The notes: a model not told the origin generated them from the letters alone. Counted from the stretch's first letter, positions 7,710 through 14,607 are shown. The stretch is DNA of 17,129 bases from an uncultured Ruminococcus sp. (GCA_900545285.1 UQYK01000044.1:1-17129), one strand, 5' to 3'. Numbers and translations: made by a program.

Positions 7710-8936
7710 TTAGCGGAATACTGCCAGCAGGAAGCCTGCTGCGATAGCAGAGCCAATAACGCCTGCTACGTTCGGCCCCATTGCATGCATCAGCAGGAAG
7801 TTGGACGGATTTGCCTTCTGACCAACCTTCTGAGAAACACGGGCAGCCATCGGCACTGCGGATACACCGGCAGAACCGATCAGCGGATTTACCTTACCGC
7901 CGGTTACAATATACATGATCTTACCGCCCAGCAGACCACCGATTGTGGAGAAGCAGAATGCCAGCAGACCCAGTACCACGATTTTCAGGGTATTCAGGGT
8001 CAGGAAGGAAGAAGCAACGGTAGTTGCACCAACAGAGATGCCCAGGAATACGGTAACAATGTTCATCAGTGCATTCTGTACGGTATCAGACAGACGCTCG
8101 GTCACGCCGCATTCCCGCCACAAGTTGCCCAGCATCAGGCAGCCAATCAGCGGAGCGGTGGACGGCAGCAGCAGGATAACCACCAGAGAAACGACGATCG
8201 GGAAGATGATCTTTTCGGTCTTGCTGACCTGACGGGACATTTCCATCTTGACTTCCCGTTCCTTCTTTGTAGTCAGGAGCTTCATCAGCGGCGGCTGAAT
8301 CATCGGGATCAGCGCCATATAAGAATATGCTGCAATGGCAATCGGGCCGAGAAGATCCGGTGCCAGCTTACTGGTCAGGAAGATGGCTGTCGGGCCGTCT
8401 GCACCGCCGATAATACCAATGGATGCAGCCTGGTTGCCGTTAAAGCCCAGGCAAACTGCACCGAAGAATGCCAGGAATACGCCCATCTGTGCAGCCGCAC
8501 CCAGCAGCAGGTTCTTCGGGCTGGACAGCAGCGGGCCAAAGTCGGTCATGGCACCAATGCCCAGAAAGATCAGGGACGGGTACAGGCCGGATTTTACGCC
8601 AATATAAAGGATATCCAGCAGGCCGCCGTTTGCCATGATGTGTCCATAGCTATGATAGTATTCTCCGCCTTCTTCCAGGAACGCGTTCCATAGTTCCGGA
8701 TGGTACAGCGCATTGGAGGAACTGACACCGTCCACAAAGAAGTTGGATACATTGACCAGCAGACAGCCGAAGGCAATGCCCACCAGCAGCAGCGGTTCAA
8801 ACTGCTTTTTGATGCCCAGATACAGCAGCAGGCAGGAAACCGCAATCATGACCAGGTTCTTCCAGCCGCCGTCTGCAAAAAAGCTGACGAAACCGGAGTC
8901 ATTCATCAGATTCTGGAGGGTTTCAATGATATTCAT
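7710..8936 (-). CDS. oadB: Sodium-translocating decarboxylase beta subunit
   Basis: Integral membrane subunit (408 residues) of the biotin-dependent sodium pump. It decarboxylates carboxybiotin and couples the energy to sodium export. Multiple hydrophobic segments run along the protein. The family hallmark GGADGPTAIFLTSKLAP (from about residue 177, with conserved Asp180) and a C-terminal region GSAGVSAVPMAARVSQK followed by HAMGPNVAGVIGSAIAAG are clear. The ATG at 8936 is preceded by a strong AAAGGAGGGG; an in-frame start at 8966 would place the start inside the preceding gene. It is the last gene of the oad operon, 13 bases after the biotin carrier. The beta subunit alone does not separate oxaloacetate from glutaconyl-CoA or methylmalonyl-CoA enzymes; the alpha subunit next door points to oxaloacetate. 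Confidence 0.96.
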   Translation of the reverse strand: MNIIETLQNLMNDSGFVSFFADGGWKNLVMIAVSCLLLYLGIKKQFEPLLLVGIAFGCLLVNVSNFFVDGVSSSNALYHPELWNAFLEEGGEYYHSYGHIMANGGLLDILYIGVKSGLYPSLIFLGIGAMTDFGPLLSSPKNLLLGAAAQMGVFLAFFGAVCLGFNGNQAASIGIIGGADGPTAIFLTSKLAPDLLGPIAIAAYSYMALIPMIQPPLMKLLTTKKEREVKMEMSRQVSKTEKIIFPIVVSLVVILLLPSTAPLIGCLMLGNLWRECGVTERLSDTVQNALMNIVTVFLGISVGATTVASSFLTLNTLKIVVLGLLAFCFSTIGGLLGGKIMYIVTGGKVNPLIGSAGVSAVPMAARVSQKVGQKANPSNFLLMHAMGPNVAGVIGSAIAAGFLLAVFR

Positions 8937-8949
8937 GCAAACCCCTCCT

Positions 8950-9345
8950 TTACGCCAGAACGACAAGAGGTGAGCCAGTTTCTACAACAGAGCCCTTTGA
9001 AACCACTACCTGTGCAACCGTGCCGTCATGGGGTGCCAGGATTTCATTTTCCATCTTCATGGCTTCCAGCACAACCAGCAGCTGACCAGCCTGAATGGTG
9101 TCGCCTTCCTTTACCTCTACCCGCAGGATATTGCCGGGCATCGGAGAATTCACCGGTTCGCCGGATTTGAGATCTACCTTTGCGGCCGGGGCAGGTGCCG
9201 GAGCAGCGGCAGCCGGTGCCGGTGCAGCAGCAGGAGCTGCGGCCGGGGCAGGTGCGCACGCTTCATATTCATCCAGCAGAACAGCCTTTCCTGCTTCTAC
9301 TTCTACTTCATATACCTTATCATTCAGCGTAACTTTATACTTCAT
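8950..9345 (-). CDS. Biotin carrier protein of the decarboxylase
   Basis: Small 131-residue biotinyl protein that carries the carboxyl group from the carboxyltransferase (OadA) to the membrane subunit (OadB). The N-terminal 28 residues are followed by an Ala/Pro-rich flexible linker (about 31-55) and a biotinyl domain (about 62-131) with the signature EAMKMEN; Lys97 is the expected biotinylation site. Its start overlaps the stop of the OadG-like gene by four bases (ATGA), with GGAGG nine bases upstream, so translation is coupled. In Klebsiella-type enzymes this domain is fused to the alpha subunit; here it is a separate gene, as in glutaconyl-CoA and methylmalonyl-CoA decarboxylases. Confidence 0.94.
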   Translation of the reverse strand: MKYKVTLNDKVYEVEVEAGKAVLLDEYEACAPAPAAAPAAAPAPAAAAPAPAPAAKVDLKSGEPVNSPMPGNILRVEVKEGDTIQAGQLLVVLEAMKMENEILAPHDGTVAQVVVSKGSVVETGSPLVVLA

Positions 9346-9722
9346 TTTTCGTTTGCCTCCTCATTTACCTCACGGATGGACAAAAAGCGCAGCTCGTTGA
9401 GCGGCCGTCCCATCTGATCTGCAACAATCGCCATAATCATGGCTGCTTCCTTATCCGGAACATCAAAACGCTTGATATGGCCAGCGGAACCAGGTGCCAG
9501 AGGCTTTTCCGGTTCCGGTGCAGCGGCTGCTGCCGGCTCCGGCTTTGCCGCAGCTTCTGCCTGTGCCTTCTTCTTTGCCTGGCTCTTGAAAACGGCTGCC
9601 ATAATATGCAGCACCAGCATCAGCAGCAGCAGACCGAAAAAGACAACAACATAGCCAAAAACAGCGGTAATGGCTGCATCTCCGATGCTCATTTTACTTG
9701 CCAGAATTCCAATCTGTGGCAT
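9342..9722 (-). CDS. OadG-like small membrane subunit of the decarboxylase
   Basis: Small 126-residue protein of the OadG/gamma-delta subunit type, which anchors and assembles the complex. A single membrane segment (about 14-42, VFGYVVVFFGLLLLMLVLHI) is followed by a charged stretch, an Ala/Pro/Glu-rich linker (about 56-80) and a C-terminal tail (82-126) containing DKEAAMIMAIVADQMGRP. The tail resembles the C-terminus of decarboxylase delta subunits (MmdD/GcdD-like). The start has GGAGG seven bases upstream. It lies 12 bases after oadA and overlaps the biotin carrier gene by four bases. OadG-type proteins are poorly conserved, so position in the operon and topology carry most of the weight. 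Confidence 0.85.
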   Translation of the reverse strand: MPQIGILASKMSIGDAAITAVFGYVVVFFGLLLLMLVLHIMAAVFKSQAKKKAQAEAAAKPEPAAAAAPEPEKPLAPGSAGHIKRFDVPDKEAAMIMAIVADQMGRPLNELRFLSIREVNEEANEK

Positions 9723-9734
9723 AGAACACCCTCC

Positions 9735-11138
9735 TTAGTCCATTGCTTCAATGGTATAGACTGCTTCGTTTTCTTCCTGCGCCTTCCGGTTTTCCAGGAA
9801 TTTCACAGTCTGATCCGGATAGCAGATATAGCTCATCAGGTCTTCTTCCGATCTTGCCAGATCGCCCAGTGCCTTCTTTGCATCTTCCATTTCCTGTCCG
9901 GTGCGCTTCTGGTCTTCTACACGGCAGTCTACCGGCTTTCCGCCTTCGCCCAGCACCTTCTTTTGCAGCTCTTCGCTGATCGGTGCCGGCGCAATGCCGT
10001 ATTCGCCCTTGATATAGTTCTGGATTTCCTTTGAAATCTGACGATAGCGCTCGCCAACCAGCACATTGGTAACAGCCTGGTTGCCCACCATCTGAGACAG
10101 CGGTGTAACCAGCGGCGGATAACCCATATCAGCACGAACCTTCGGGATTTCCTGGAGTGCTGCATCAAACTTGTCCATTGCCTTCATGTCTGTCAGATTG
10201 GCAATCATGTTGGACAGCATGCCGCCCGGCACCTTATATACCAGTGCCTGTGCATCTGTGCCCAGGCTCTTGGGGTTGATCTGACCGTTGTCGATATACT
10301 TCTGCTTGATCGGCTTGAAGTAATCATTGACAGCATTGATCTTGCCCTCATCCAGACCAGTTTCAATACCATACTGCTGGCAGGCATAGAACATGGTCTC
10401 TGTAGACGGCTGAGAAGTACCGCCGGAGAAGCAGGATGTTGCCGTGTCGATAACGTCAATTCCGGATTCAATGGCCTTTGTTAGTGTCATATAAGCCATA
10501 CCTGTGGTGCTGTGTGTGTGGAGAATCAGCGGCATATCGCCTACTGCGTCCTTGATGCCCTTGATCAGGTGTTCTGCCTCATATGGTGTCATAGTGCCTG
10601 CCATATCCTTCAGGCAGATAGTCTGGAAGCCCATGCGCTTGATTTCCCGGCACATTTCAATATACTTTTCTACAGTGTGCACCGGGCTCTGGGTGTAGCA
10701 GATACAGCCGGAAGCGATGGTGTTCTTGGTTGCATACTTCATCGTTGCGTTGAGTGCGGTTTCACAGTTCCGGAAATCGTTCAGCGCATCGAAGATACGG
10801 ATGATGTCAATTCCGTTTTTAATGGAAAGCTCGATGAACTTTTCTACCACGTCATCATGATAGTGCTTATAGCCCAGCAGGTTCTGGCCGCGCAGCAGCA
10901 TCTGGAGCTTGTTGTTCGGCAGATTTTTCCGCAGCTTCCGCAGGCGCTCCCACGGATCTTCGTTCAGATAACGCAGGCAGGAGTCAAATGTTGCACCGCC
11001 CCAGCATTCAATGGAATAATACCCCGCCTGATCCATTACCGGCAAAATGTCGGCATAATCTGCATAGGGCAGTCGGGTTGCCATCAGGGACTGATTGGCA
11101 TCCCGCAAAACAGTTTCTGTAAACTGCACCTTTTTCAT
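9735..11138 (-). CDS. oadA: Oxaloacetate decarboxylase alpha subunit (carboxyltransferase)
   Basis: Cytoplasmic carboxyltransferase (467 residues) that moves the carboxyl group from oxaloacetate to biotin, leaving pyruvate. It has the DRE-TIM barrel of OadA and the pyruvate carboxylase B subunit: LRDANQSL with metal ligand Asp13, CLKDMAGTM with Lys177 (the residue carbamylated in the family) and HTHSTTGMA with metal ligands His207 and His209. The conserved carboxylase C-terminal region follows, including GGMLSN. The protein stops without a biotinyl domain, which is supplied by a separate gene. The start is ATG 11138 with GAGGAGG eight bases upstream; the open frame extends further but into the leader and promoter. 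It is the first gene of the oad operon. Pyruvate carboxylase subunit B is the alternative, but the OadB and OadG neighbours argue for the pump. Confidence 0.96.
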   Translation of the reverse strand: MKKVQFTETVLRDANQSLMATRLPYADYADILPVMDQAGYYSIECWGGATFDSCLRYLNEDPWERLRKLRKNLPNNKLQMLLRGQNLLGYKHYHDDVVEKFIELSIKNGIDIIRIFDALNDFRNCETALNATMKYATKNTIASGCICYTQSPVHTVEKYIEMCREIKRMGFQTICLKDMAGTMTPYEAEHLIKGIKDAVGDMPLILHTHSTTGMAYMTLTKAIESGIDVIDTATSCFSGGTSQPSTETMFYACQQYGIETGLDEGKINAVNDYFKPIKQKYIDNGQINPKSLGTDAQALVYKVPGGMLSNMIANLTDMKAMDKFDAALQEIPKVRADMGYPPLVTPLSQMVGNQAVTNVLVGERYRQISKEIQNYIKGEYGIAPAPISEELQKKVLGEGGKPVDCRVEDQKRTGQEMEDAKKALGDLARSEEDLMSYICYPDQTVKFLENRKAQEENEAVYTIEAMD

Positions 11139-11267
11139 GAAAGATACCTCCTCTTTGTTTTCCAAAGCAATTGTACATGATGATAGCGTACCAATTCCTT
11201 CGAACGGACGCAGCAGCGAACAGCAAAATTTGTCTTCTGCCCGGACTGCTCCATTTTTAACACATAA

Positions 11268-11296
11268 AGTATACCACATAATCGTGAATTTTTCCA
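11268..11296 (-). promoter_or_regulatory. Promoter of the oad operon
   Basis: Minus-strand TATACT (11268-11273) with an upstream TGG extended -10, a 17-base spacer and TGGAAA as -35 (11291-11296, four of six). The predicted start near 11261 leaves a leader of about 120 bases. Confidence 0.75.
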
Positions 11297-11304
11297 CGCA
11301 ATTT

Positions 11305-11318
11305 TAAAAGCGCTTTCT
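11305..11318. promoter_or_regulatory. Cre-like CcpA binding site at the oad promoter
   Basis: TAAAAGCGCTTTCT matches 13 of 14 positions of the catabolite-responsive element consensus TGWAARCGYTWNCW (only the second base differs). Its centre lies about 50 bases upstream of the predicted oad start, just above the -35 box. CcpA usually activates from such positions, as at ackA of Bacillus subtilis. Confidence 0.6.
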
Positions 11319-11484
11319 GTTTTTTTCGAAAAGCCGCATTTTCCTCTGCATTTTGACAGAATAACCGTAGATTTCAAAATAAAAGACACCTATTTCACGA
11401 AAGAATCTGGGTGACAAAACGCTTTTTCAGCACATGTCACGTTTTTTTCAAAACAGGTTGCCGCATTTTCGGGAAATTATTCCA

Positions 11485-11513
11485 TAGACATTTTCCGGTA
11501 AATATGGTAAAAT
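11485..11513 (+). promoter_or_regulatory. Sigma-A promoter of the CapA-family gene
   Basis: TAGACA (11485-11490, five of six), 17-base spacer, TAAAAT (11508-11513, five of six) with an extended TGG. The predicted start near 11520 gives a leader of about 45 bases. Confidence 0.82.
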
Positions 11514-11565
11514 ATGAAGAAGTCTGTTTCTGTCAAATGAACTGCACAAAGAGAGGAATTGTTAC

Positions 11566-12789
11566 ATGTACATTGAAAAAAGATCTGAAAAGAAAAAACG
11601 CGGGCGCAAATTTTTGCCTGTCATTTTTATCAGTCTGCTTGCGGTGGCATTGCTGATTGTGATTCTGTCCATTCATGGCACGCGAAAAGCCACCAGGATT
11701 CAACAAGCCTATGCGCCGGGAAGTGCGCAGGGTATGACACCGGTTGCCACAGAAAACGCCGGGGCGGATTCCGGCAGCACGGCAGAAGAAACGCCCACTG
11801 AACCGCCCCAGGAGCCGTTTGATTACACGCTCTGTTTTTCCGGTGATATCAGCGTAGCTGACGGAGCGCGCACCACACAGTATTGGCTGGATCATGACAA
11901 GGATATCACCCAATGCATTGATCCGGTTATGGTGCAGACCATGCAGAATGCGGATATCTGTTTTATCAACAATGAGTTCCAGTATTCCACACGCGGTTCT
12001 GCCCTCCCCGGAAAGCCTTTTACCTTCCGGGGCGATCCGGCCAATGTCAGTGTGCTCCACGATTTAGGGGTAGATATTGTCTCCCTGGCCAACAACCACA
12101 CCTATGACTACGGCGAGGATGCCCTGCTGGATACCCTGGACACTCTGAAAAATGCAAACATTCCCTATGTGGGTGCCGGAAAGGATCTGGACGAAGCCTC
12201 TTCCATTTACTACTATGAATTAGACGGATTTACCGTGGCATTCTTGTCCGGAACCCGGGTAGAATGGGTGGAAGAGACCAAAGGTGCTACGGAAAACAGC
12301 CCCGGCGTATTCCGGACAGTAGAACCAGAGCTGCTGTATCAGCGCACCAAAGAGGCTTCTGCCAATGCGGATTATGTAGTGGTTTACATGCACTGGGGCG
12401 TGGAAACCGCTACCTACCAGGAAGAATATCAGACAGAAACCGGGCACGGTCTGATTGATGCCGGCGCGGACGCTGTGATCGGCGATCACACCCACTGTCT
12501 ACAGGGAATCGAATTCTACAACGGAAAGCCCATTCTCTACTCCATGGGAAATTACTGGTTCAATGGCAAGTCCATGGACACCATGCTGGCAGAGCTGCAC
12601 ATCAGCGGAACCGCAGATGCCCACGAAACGCAATTGCAATTGATCCCGGCACGGCAGACAAACTGCCAGGTTATCTACTATGGCACGCCGGAAGAGCAGA
12701 GCACCTTTTTCCGGAACATGGAAGATCTCTCCTCTGCCTACCACATTTCCATTGATGAAAACGGATTGGTTACACCGGCGGTGGAATAA
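11566..12789 (+). CDS. CapA (PGA_cap) family membrane-anchored protein
   Basis: Protein of 407 residues with a basic N-terminus, one membrane segment (about 17-36), a low-complexity Thr/Ala/Glu/Pro linker (about 45-83) and an extracellular PGA_cap domain of the calcineurin-like metallophosphatase fold (about 86-340). Motifs seen are CFSGDISVADG, FINNEF, SLANNHTYDYG, VYMHWGVE and GDHTHCLQG followed by YSMGNYWF; the Asp, Asn and His residues are the expected metal ligands. The family is named for the poly-gamma-glutamate synthesis protein CapA of Bacillus, but most stand-alone members have no proven role. No capBC genes are visible here, so capsule synthesis is not supported. GAGAGGAA lies seven bases before the start. 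The gene is monocistronic and divergent from oad. Confidence 0.9.
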   Translation: MYIEKRSEKKKRGRKFLPVIFISLLAVALLIVILSIHGTRKATRIQQAYAPGSAQGMTPVATENAGADSGSTAEETPTEPPQEPFDYTLCFSGDISVADGARTTQYWLDHDKDITQCIDPVMVQTMQNADICFINNEFQYSTRGSALPGKPFTFRGDPANVSVLHDLGVDIVSLANNHTYDYGEDALLDTLDTLKNANIPYVGAGKDLDEASSIYYYELDGFTVAFLSGTRVEWVEETKGATENSPGVFRTVEPELLYQRTKEASANADYVVVYMHWGVETATYQEEYQTETGHGLIDAGADAVIGDHTHCLQGIEFYNGKPILYSMGNYWFNGKSMDTMLAELHISGTADAHETQLQLIPARQTNCQVIYYGTPEEQSTFFRNMEDLSSAYHISIDENGLVTPAVE

Positions 12790-12850
12790 AAGGACAGGGC
12801 AGAATTAAAACGGCGGACAGGTTTTTCCACATTTGATTTTATGGAACAGA

Positions 12851-12895
12851 AAAGTCGCATACAAGACGGTGGTGTCTTTGGTATGCGACTTTTTT
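12851..12895 (+). terminator. Terminator of the CapA-family gene
   Basis: A 12-pair perfect stem AAAGTCGCATAC/GTATGCGACTTT (12851-12862 and 12881-12892) continues after a small bulge with AAGAC/GTCTT, and is followed by a run of T. It lies about 60 bases after the stop. Confidence 0.92.
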
Positions 12896-12925
12896 AGAGC
12901 TAAGAGTTTGTTCAAACAATAACAA

Positions 12926-12963
12926 TTTTAAAAGAGCCGCTGAATGTAGTTCCCAGCGGCTTT
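12926..12963 (-). terminator. Terminator of the small two-gene unit
   Basis: Minus-strand AGCCGCTG pairs perfectly with CAGCGGCT (12935-12942 and 12954-12961) with an 11-base loop and is followed by CTTTTAAAA. It lies directly after the stop of the coiled-coil gene and faces the CapA terminator. Confidence 0.8.
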
Positions 12964-12968
12964 AAGGT

Positions 12969-13463
12969 TTATTCTCTCTGAGCAATTCGTTCTGCCTCTT
13001 CACTTAAGGTAGAAGCACTCAATTGTTTTAAAAAACTAATGCAAGAATACAGGTAATCCTGAGCATCTTTCAAATGATCAAGTTTGCATTTTTCAACATA
13101 ATTTTGAACTTCTTTTTTACAATTAATAAATAAGGCAGTTAACTTCTCGTGTTGAGAAGGCGTGTCCACAATGCACTTATCTAATTCACCAATTATAGCT
13201 TGACATTGCCCTTTAACCGAATCCATAGTAACTCCCTTTTTACTATGGTTTCCAATTATACGAGATAAACTTTCCTGCAATTTAGAACATGTATTAGATA
13301 ATTCTGATATTGTCTGATAATCCTTTAGTATAAGCAACTCTTTCATACTTTCTTGTGCTTTTTTAACACGTGTTTTTATAGTTATCAATTCGTATATGGC
13401 AAATGGAAATGATACAATTCCAAGTATACTTGAAATAGTCCCTACAGCACCCCAACAGTCCAT
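12969..13463 (-). CDS. Small membrane-anchored coiled-coil protein, unknown function
   Basis: I do not recognise a family. The 164-residue product has one N-terminal hydrophobic segment (about 5-27, GTISSILGIVSFPFAIYELI) and then a highly charged helical region likely to form coiled coils (about 28-160). Five Cys residues occur in its second half. A single short anchor with a cytoplasmic helical body is the most likely topology. The ATG lies three bases after the stop of the upstream gene, whose last codons contain its Shine-Dalgarno AAGAGG, so the two are translationally coupled. The region is AT-rich compared with the oad operon, suggesting transfer. Anchor plus coiled coil is seen in some phage-defence effectors, but nothing here proves that role. 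Confidence 0.75.
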   Translation of the reverse strand: MDCWGAVGTISSILGIVSFPFAIYELITIKTRVKKAQESMKELLILKDYQTISELSNTCSKLQESLSRIIGNHSKKGVTMDSVKGQCQAIIGELDKCIVDTPSQHEKLTALFINCKKEVQNYVEKCKLDHLKDAQDYLYSCISFLKQLSASTLSEEAERIAQRE

Positions 13464-13466
13464 AAA

Positions 13467-13817
13467 TCAACCTCTTAAATATGAATATTTTGGTTTATCT
13501 CCATATAATGCAGGAAATACCTCTTCCCATCTTCCTTCATCCATAAATGATTTTGAAATGTATTCGCAGAAATGATAATCATTCTGTCTGGAAGGAACGA
13601 TCTGGTATATTTGTGTTTCAAAAGCACTACTATTAACAAAGTTACCTTTTTCAATTTCTTTTCTGTATTTGTCCATTAAATCCATTATTTTAGCATACTC
13701 GCCCCCAGTTATTTCATATTCAAACAACAATCTACTTACAGAATCATTATCAAACAGTAGTGTTTGTCTAAATTCAATGTAATCAAGACGTTCTTCAATA
13801 GAATCAAATTTTCTCAT
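13467..13817 (-). CDS. Small protein resembling the YhaI/DUF1878 family
   Basis: Soluble, mainly helical 116-residue protein. The order IEERLDYIEFRQTLL, then a LLFEYEITGGEYAKIMDLMDKYRKEI-type helix pair, then GNFVNSSAFE recalls the Bacillus YhaI (DUF1878) layout, in which a short N-terminal helix precedes a GLSKEE-like turn and a GFVTFDKL segment. This is a resemblance seen by eye, not an alignment. Function is unknown in the family. The start ATG has TGGAGG seven bases upstream. It is first in a two-gene unit with the membrane coiled-coil protein. Confidence 0.65.
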   Translation of the reverse strand: MRKFDSIEERLDYIEFRQTLLFDNDSVSRLLFEYEITGGEYAKIMDLMDKYRKEIEKGNFVNSSAFETQIYQIVPSRQNDYHFCEYISKSFMDEGRWEEVFPALYGDKPKYSYLRG

Positions 13818-13862
13818 ATCATTGCCTCCATAAATTAATTTTTTACATATAAATAAGATTGA

Positions 13863-13893
13863 AAAGGCACCTGTTCAAAGAACAGATGCCTTT
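13863..13893 (-). terminator. Strong hairpin upstream of the two-gene unit
   Basis: Arms AAAGGCACCTGTTC and GAACAGATGCCTTT pair over 14 positions with an AAA loop; the single C-A mismatch on the plus strand is a G-U wobble on the minus strand. T runs follow in both directions (TAAATTTTTT on plus, TTTTC on minus). It may stop transcription entering from either side, or act as a leader hairpin of the small genes. Confidence 0.5.
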
Positions 13894-13929
13894 AAATTTT
13901 TTATTGGTTACGTGTTAACTGCCACTTGA

Positions 13930-13953
13930 ATTTTGCCCTATTTTAGGCAAAAT
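13930..13953. repeat. Hairpin-forming inverted repeat
   Basis: ATTTTGCC (13930-13937) and GGCAAAAT (13946-13953) are perfect inverted repeats with an eight-base loop. No T run follows directly, so a terminator is less likely than a binding site or a stray structure. Confidence 0.5.
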
Positions 13954-14125
13954 CGAAACGACAAAAACAACGCAAAACAGGTGGTTTTCAGTACTCCCAA
14001 ACGGGACAAAATTATCTCTTTGAGTTAACCCCGAATGTTCAACTAACCCGGAACGGGTATTCAGGCATCTTGCATTAAATTATTATTATCTTTAGAAAAT
14101 GTCGTAAATACGGCGTTTGGATTGA

Positions 14126-14180
14126 GTTACAAGAACTGCGGTTCTGCTGGATTTCAAAGTCTCTGCCGTCCTCTTGTAAC
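14126..14180. repeat. 9-base inverted repeat enclosing an inner hairpin
   Basis: GTTACAAGA (14126-14134) and TCTTGTAAC (14172-14180) are exact reverse complements. The inner AGAAC/GTTCT hairpin (14132-14145) with a TGCG loop overlaps the left arm. Confidence 0.7.
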
Positions 14181-14184
14181 CAAG

Positions 14185-14211
14185 TTGACCACTACTTGAC
14201 CTTAATTGACC
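14185..14211 (+). repeat. Three TTGACC direct repeats at one-helical-turn spacing
   Basis: TTGACC occurs at 14185-14190, 14196-14201 and 14206-14211, start-to-start distances 11 and 10 bases. All would face the same side of the helix, as expected for a protein-binding array. The last copy also serves as a plausible -35. Confidence 0.7.
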
Positions 14212-14234
14212 ACGCTATTGCATATCTCTGTACT
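14206..14234 (+). promoter_or_regulatory. Possible promoter of the excisionase-like gene
   Basis: TTGACC (14206-14211, five of six), 17-base spacer, TGTACT (14229-14234, four of six). The predicted start near 14241 would place the direct repeats at 14238-14269 at or just after the transcription start. Confidence 0.45.
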
Positions 14235-14237
14235 AAA

Positions 14238-14269
14238 TTTGAGAACTGTGGTGAGAGCCTTTGAGAACT
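14238..14269 (+). repeat. 10-base direct repeat with a 22-base period
   Basis: TTTGAGAACT at 14238-14247 and again at 14260-14269. The spacing is about two helical turns, between the possible promoter and the start codon, which suits an operator for autoregulation. Confidence 0.7.
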
Positions 14270-14292
14270 CCGCCCACGAAAGGAAAATCATT

Positions 14293-14604
14293 ATGACAAT
14301 AGCAGAAAAACGTGAGATCGTAAACACAATCATTAACCTCTTGCTTCAACTGACCGCCGAGGAAGAAGTGCAGGAACAGCCTGCAACATCATCAAAGCCT
14401 GTCAAAGCTCCTGCACAGTCGGTCAGAATGCTGACTATCAAGGAGTGTATCGCGCTGATCGAAGGTATCTCCGAGCATTCTATCCGTATGCTGATAGCAC
14501 AAGGCAAGATCAAAGCGTTCCGAACAGGTGAGGGTGTCCGTGGCAAGTATCTCGTCAACAAGGAAAGCCTGCTGTCTTATTTCAGCGGAAATGAGGAGGT
14601 GTGA
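14293..14604 (+). CDS. Excisionase-like helix-turn-helix protein
   Basis: A 103-residue protein. Its C-terminal half (about 44-100) has the short winged-helix pattern of excisionase/MerR-like DNA-binding domains: LTIKECIALIEGISEHSIRMLI, then a basic wing with GKIKAFRTGEG, then KYLVNKESLLSYF. The N-terminal half is helical with a short linker. Such genes sit in Clostridia integrative elements and plasmids as excisionase or regulator. The open frame starts earlier (14206), but ATG 14293 has AAAGGA eight bases upstream and is chosen. The stop is three bases before the next start, so the two form an operon. Whether it excises DNA or only regulates cannot be told from the sequence; no integrase is in the window. 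Confidence 0.82.
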   Translation: MTIAEKREIVNTIINLLLQLTAEEEVQEQPATSSKPVKAPAQSVRMLTIKECIALIEGISEHSIRMLIAQGKIKAFRTGEGVRGKYLVNKESLLSYFSGNEEV

Positions 14605-14607
14605 GTT

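Larger units (their letters stand above)
11139..11565. other. Divergent regulatory region between oadA and the CapA gene
   Basis: This 427-base stretch carries the oad promoter (11268-11296, minus), a cre-like site (11305-11318), the CapA promoter (11485-11513, plus) and a leader of about 120 bases before oadA. A GTGAC/GTCAC pair (11411-11415, 11436-11440) may be a further site. I see no gene. Confidence 0.7.
13818..14292. other. 475-base non-coding region rich in repeats
   Basis: Holds the hairpin at 13863-13893, a TTTTGCC/GGCAAAA hairpin (13930-13953), an ACCCG/CGGGT mini-hairpin (14046-14058), a 9-base inverted repeat (14126-14180), three TTGACC copies (14185-14211) and a 10-base direct repeat (14238-14269). 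The density of such elements just upstream of an excisionase-like gene suggests a control or recombination region of a mobile element. No coding sequence is supported. Confidence 0.65.

Noticed and set aside
6324..8693. Very long plus-strand open frame (789 codons) across aguA and oadB
   Set aside because: It runs through two well-supported minus-strand genes and the promoter between them; its Cys/His/Gln-rich composition is typical of a shadow frame.
11411..11440. GTGAC/GTCAC inverted repeat in the oad-CapA intergenic region
   Set aside because: Five-base arms with a 20-base gap are expected by chance in a region this size; kept only as a note in the region description.
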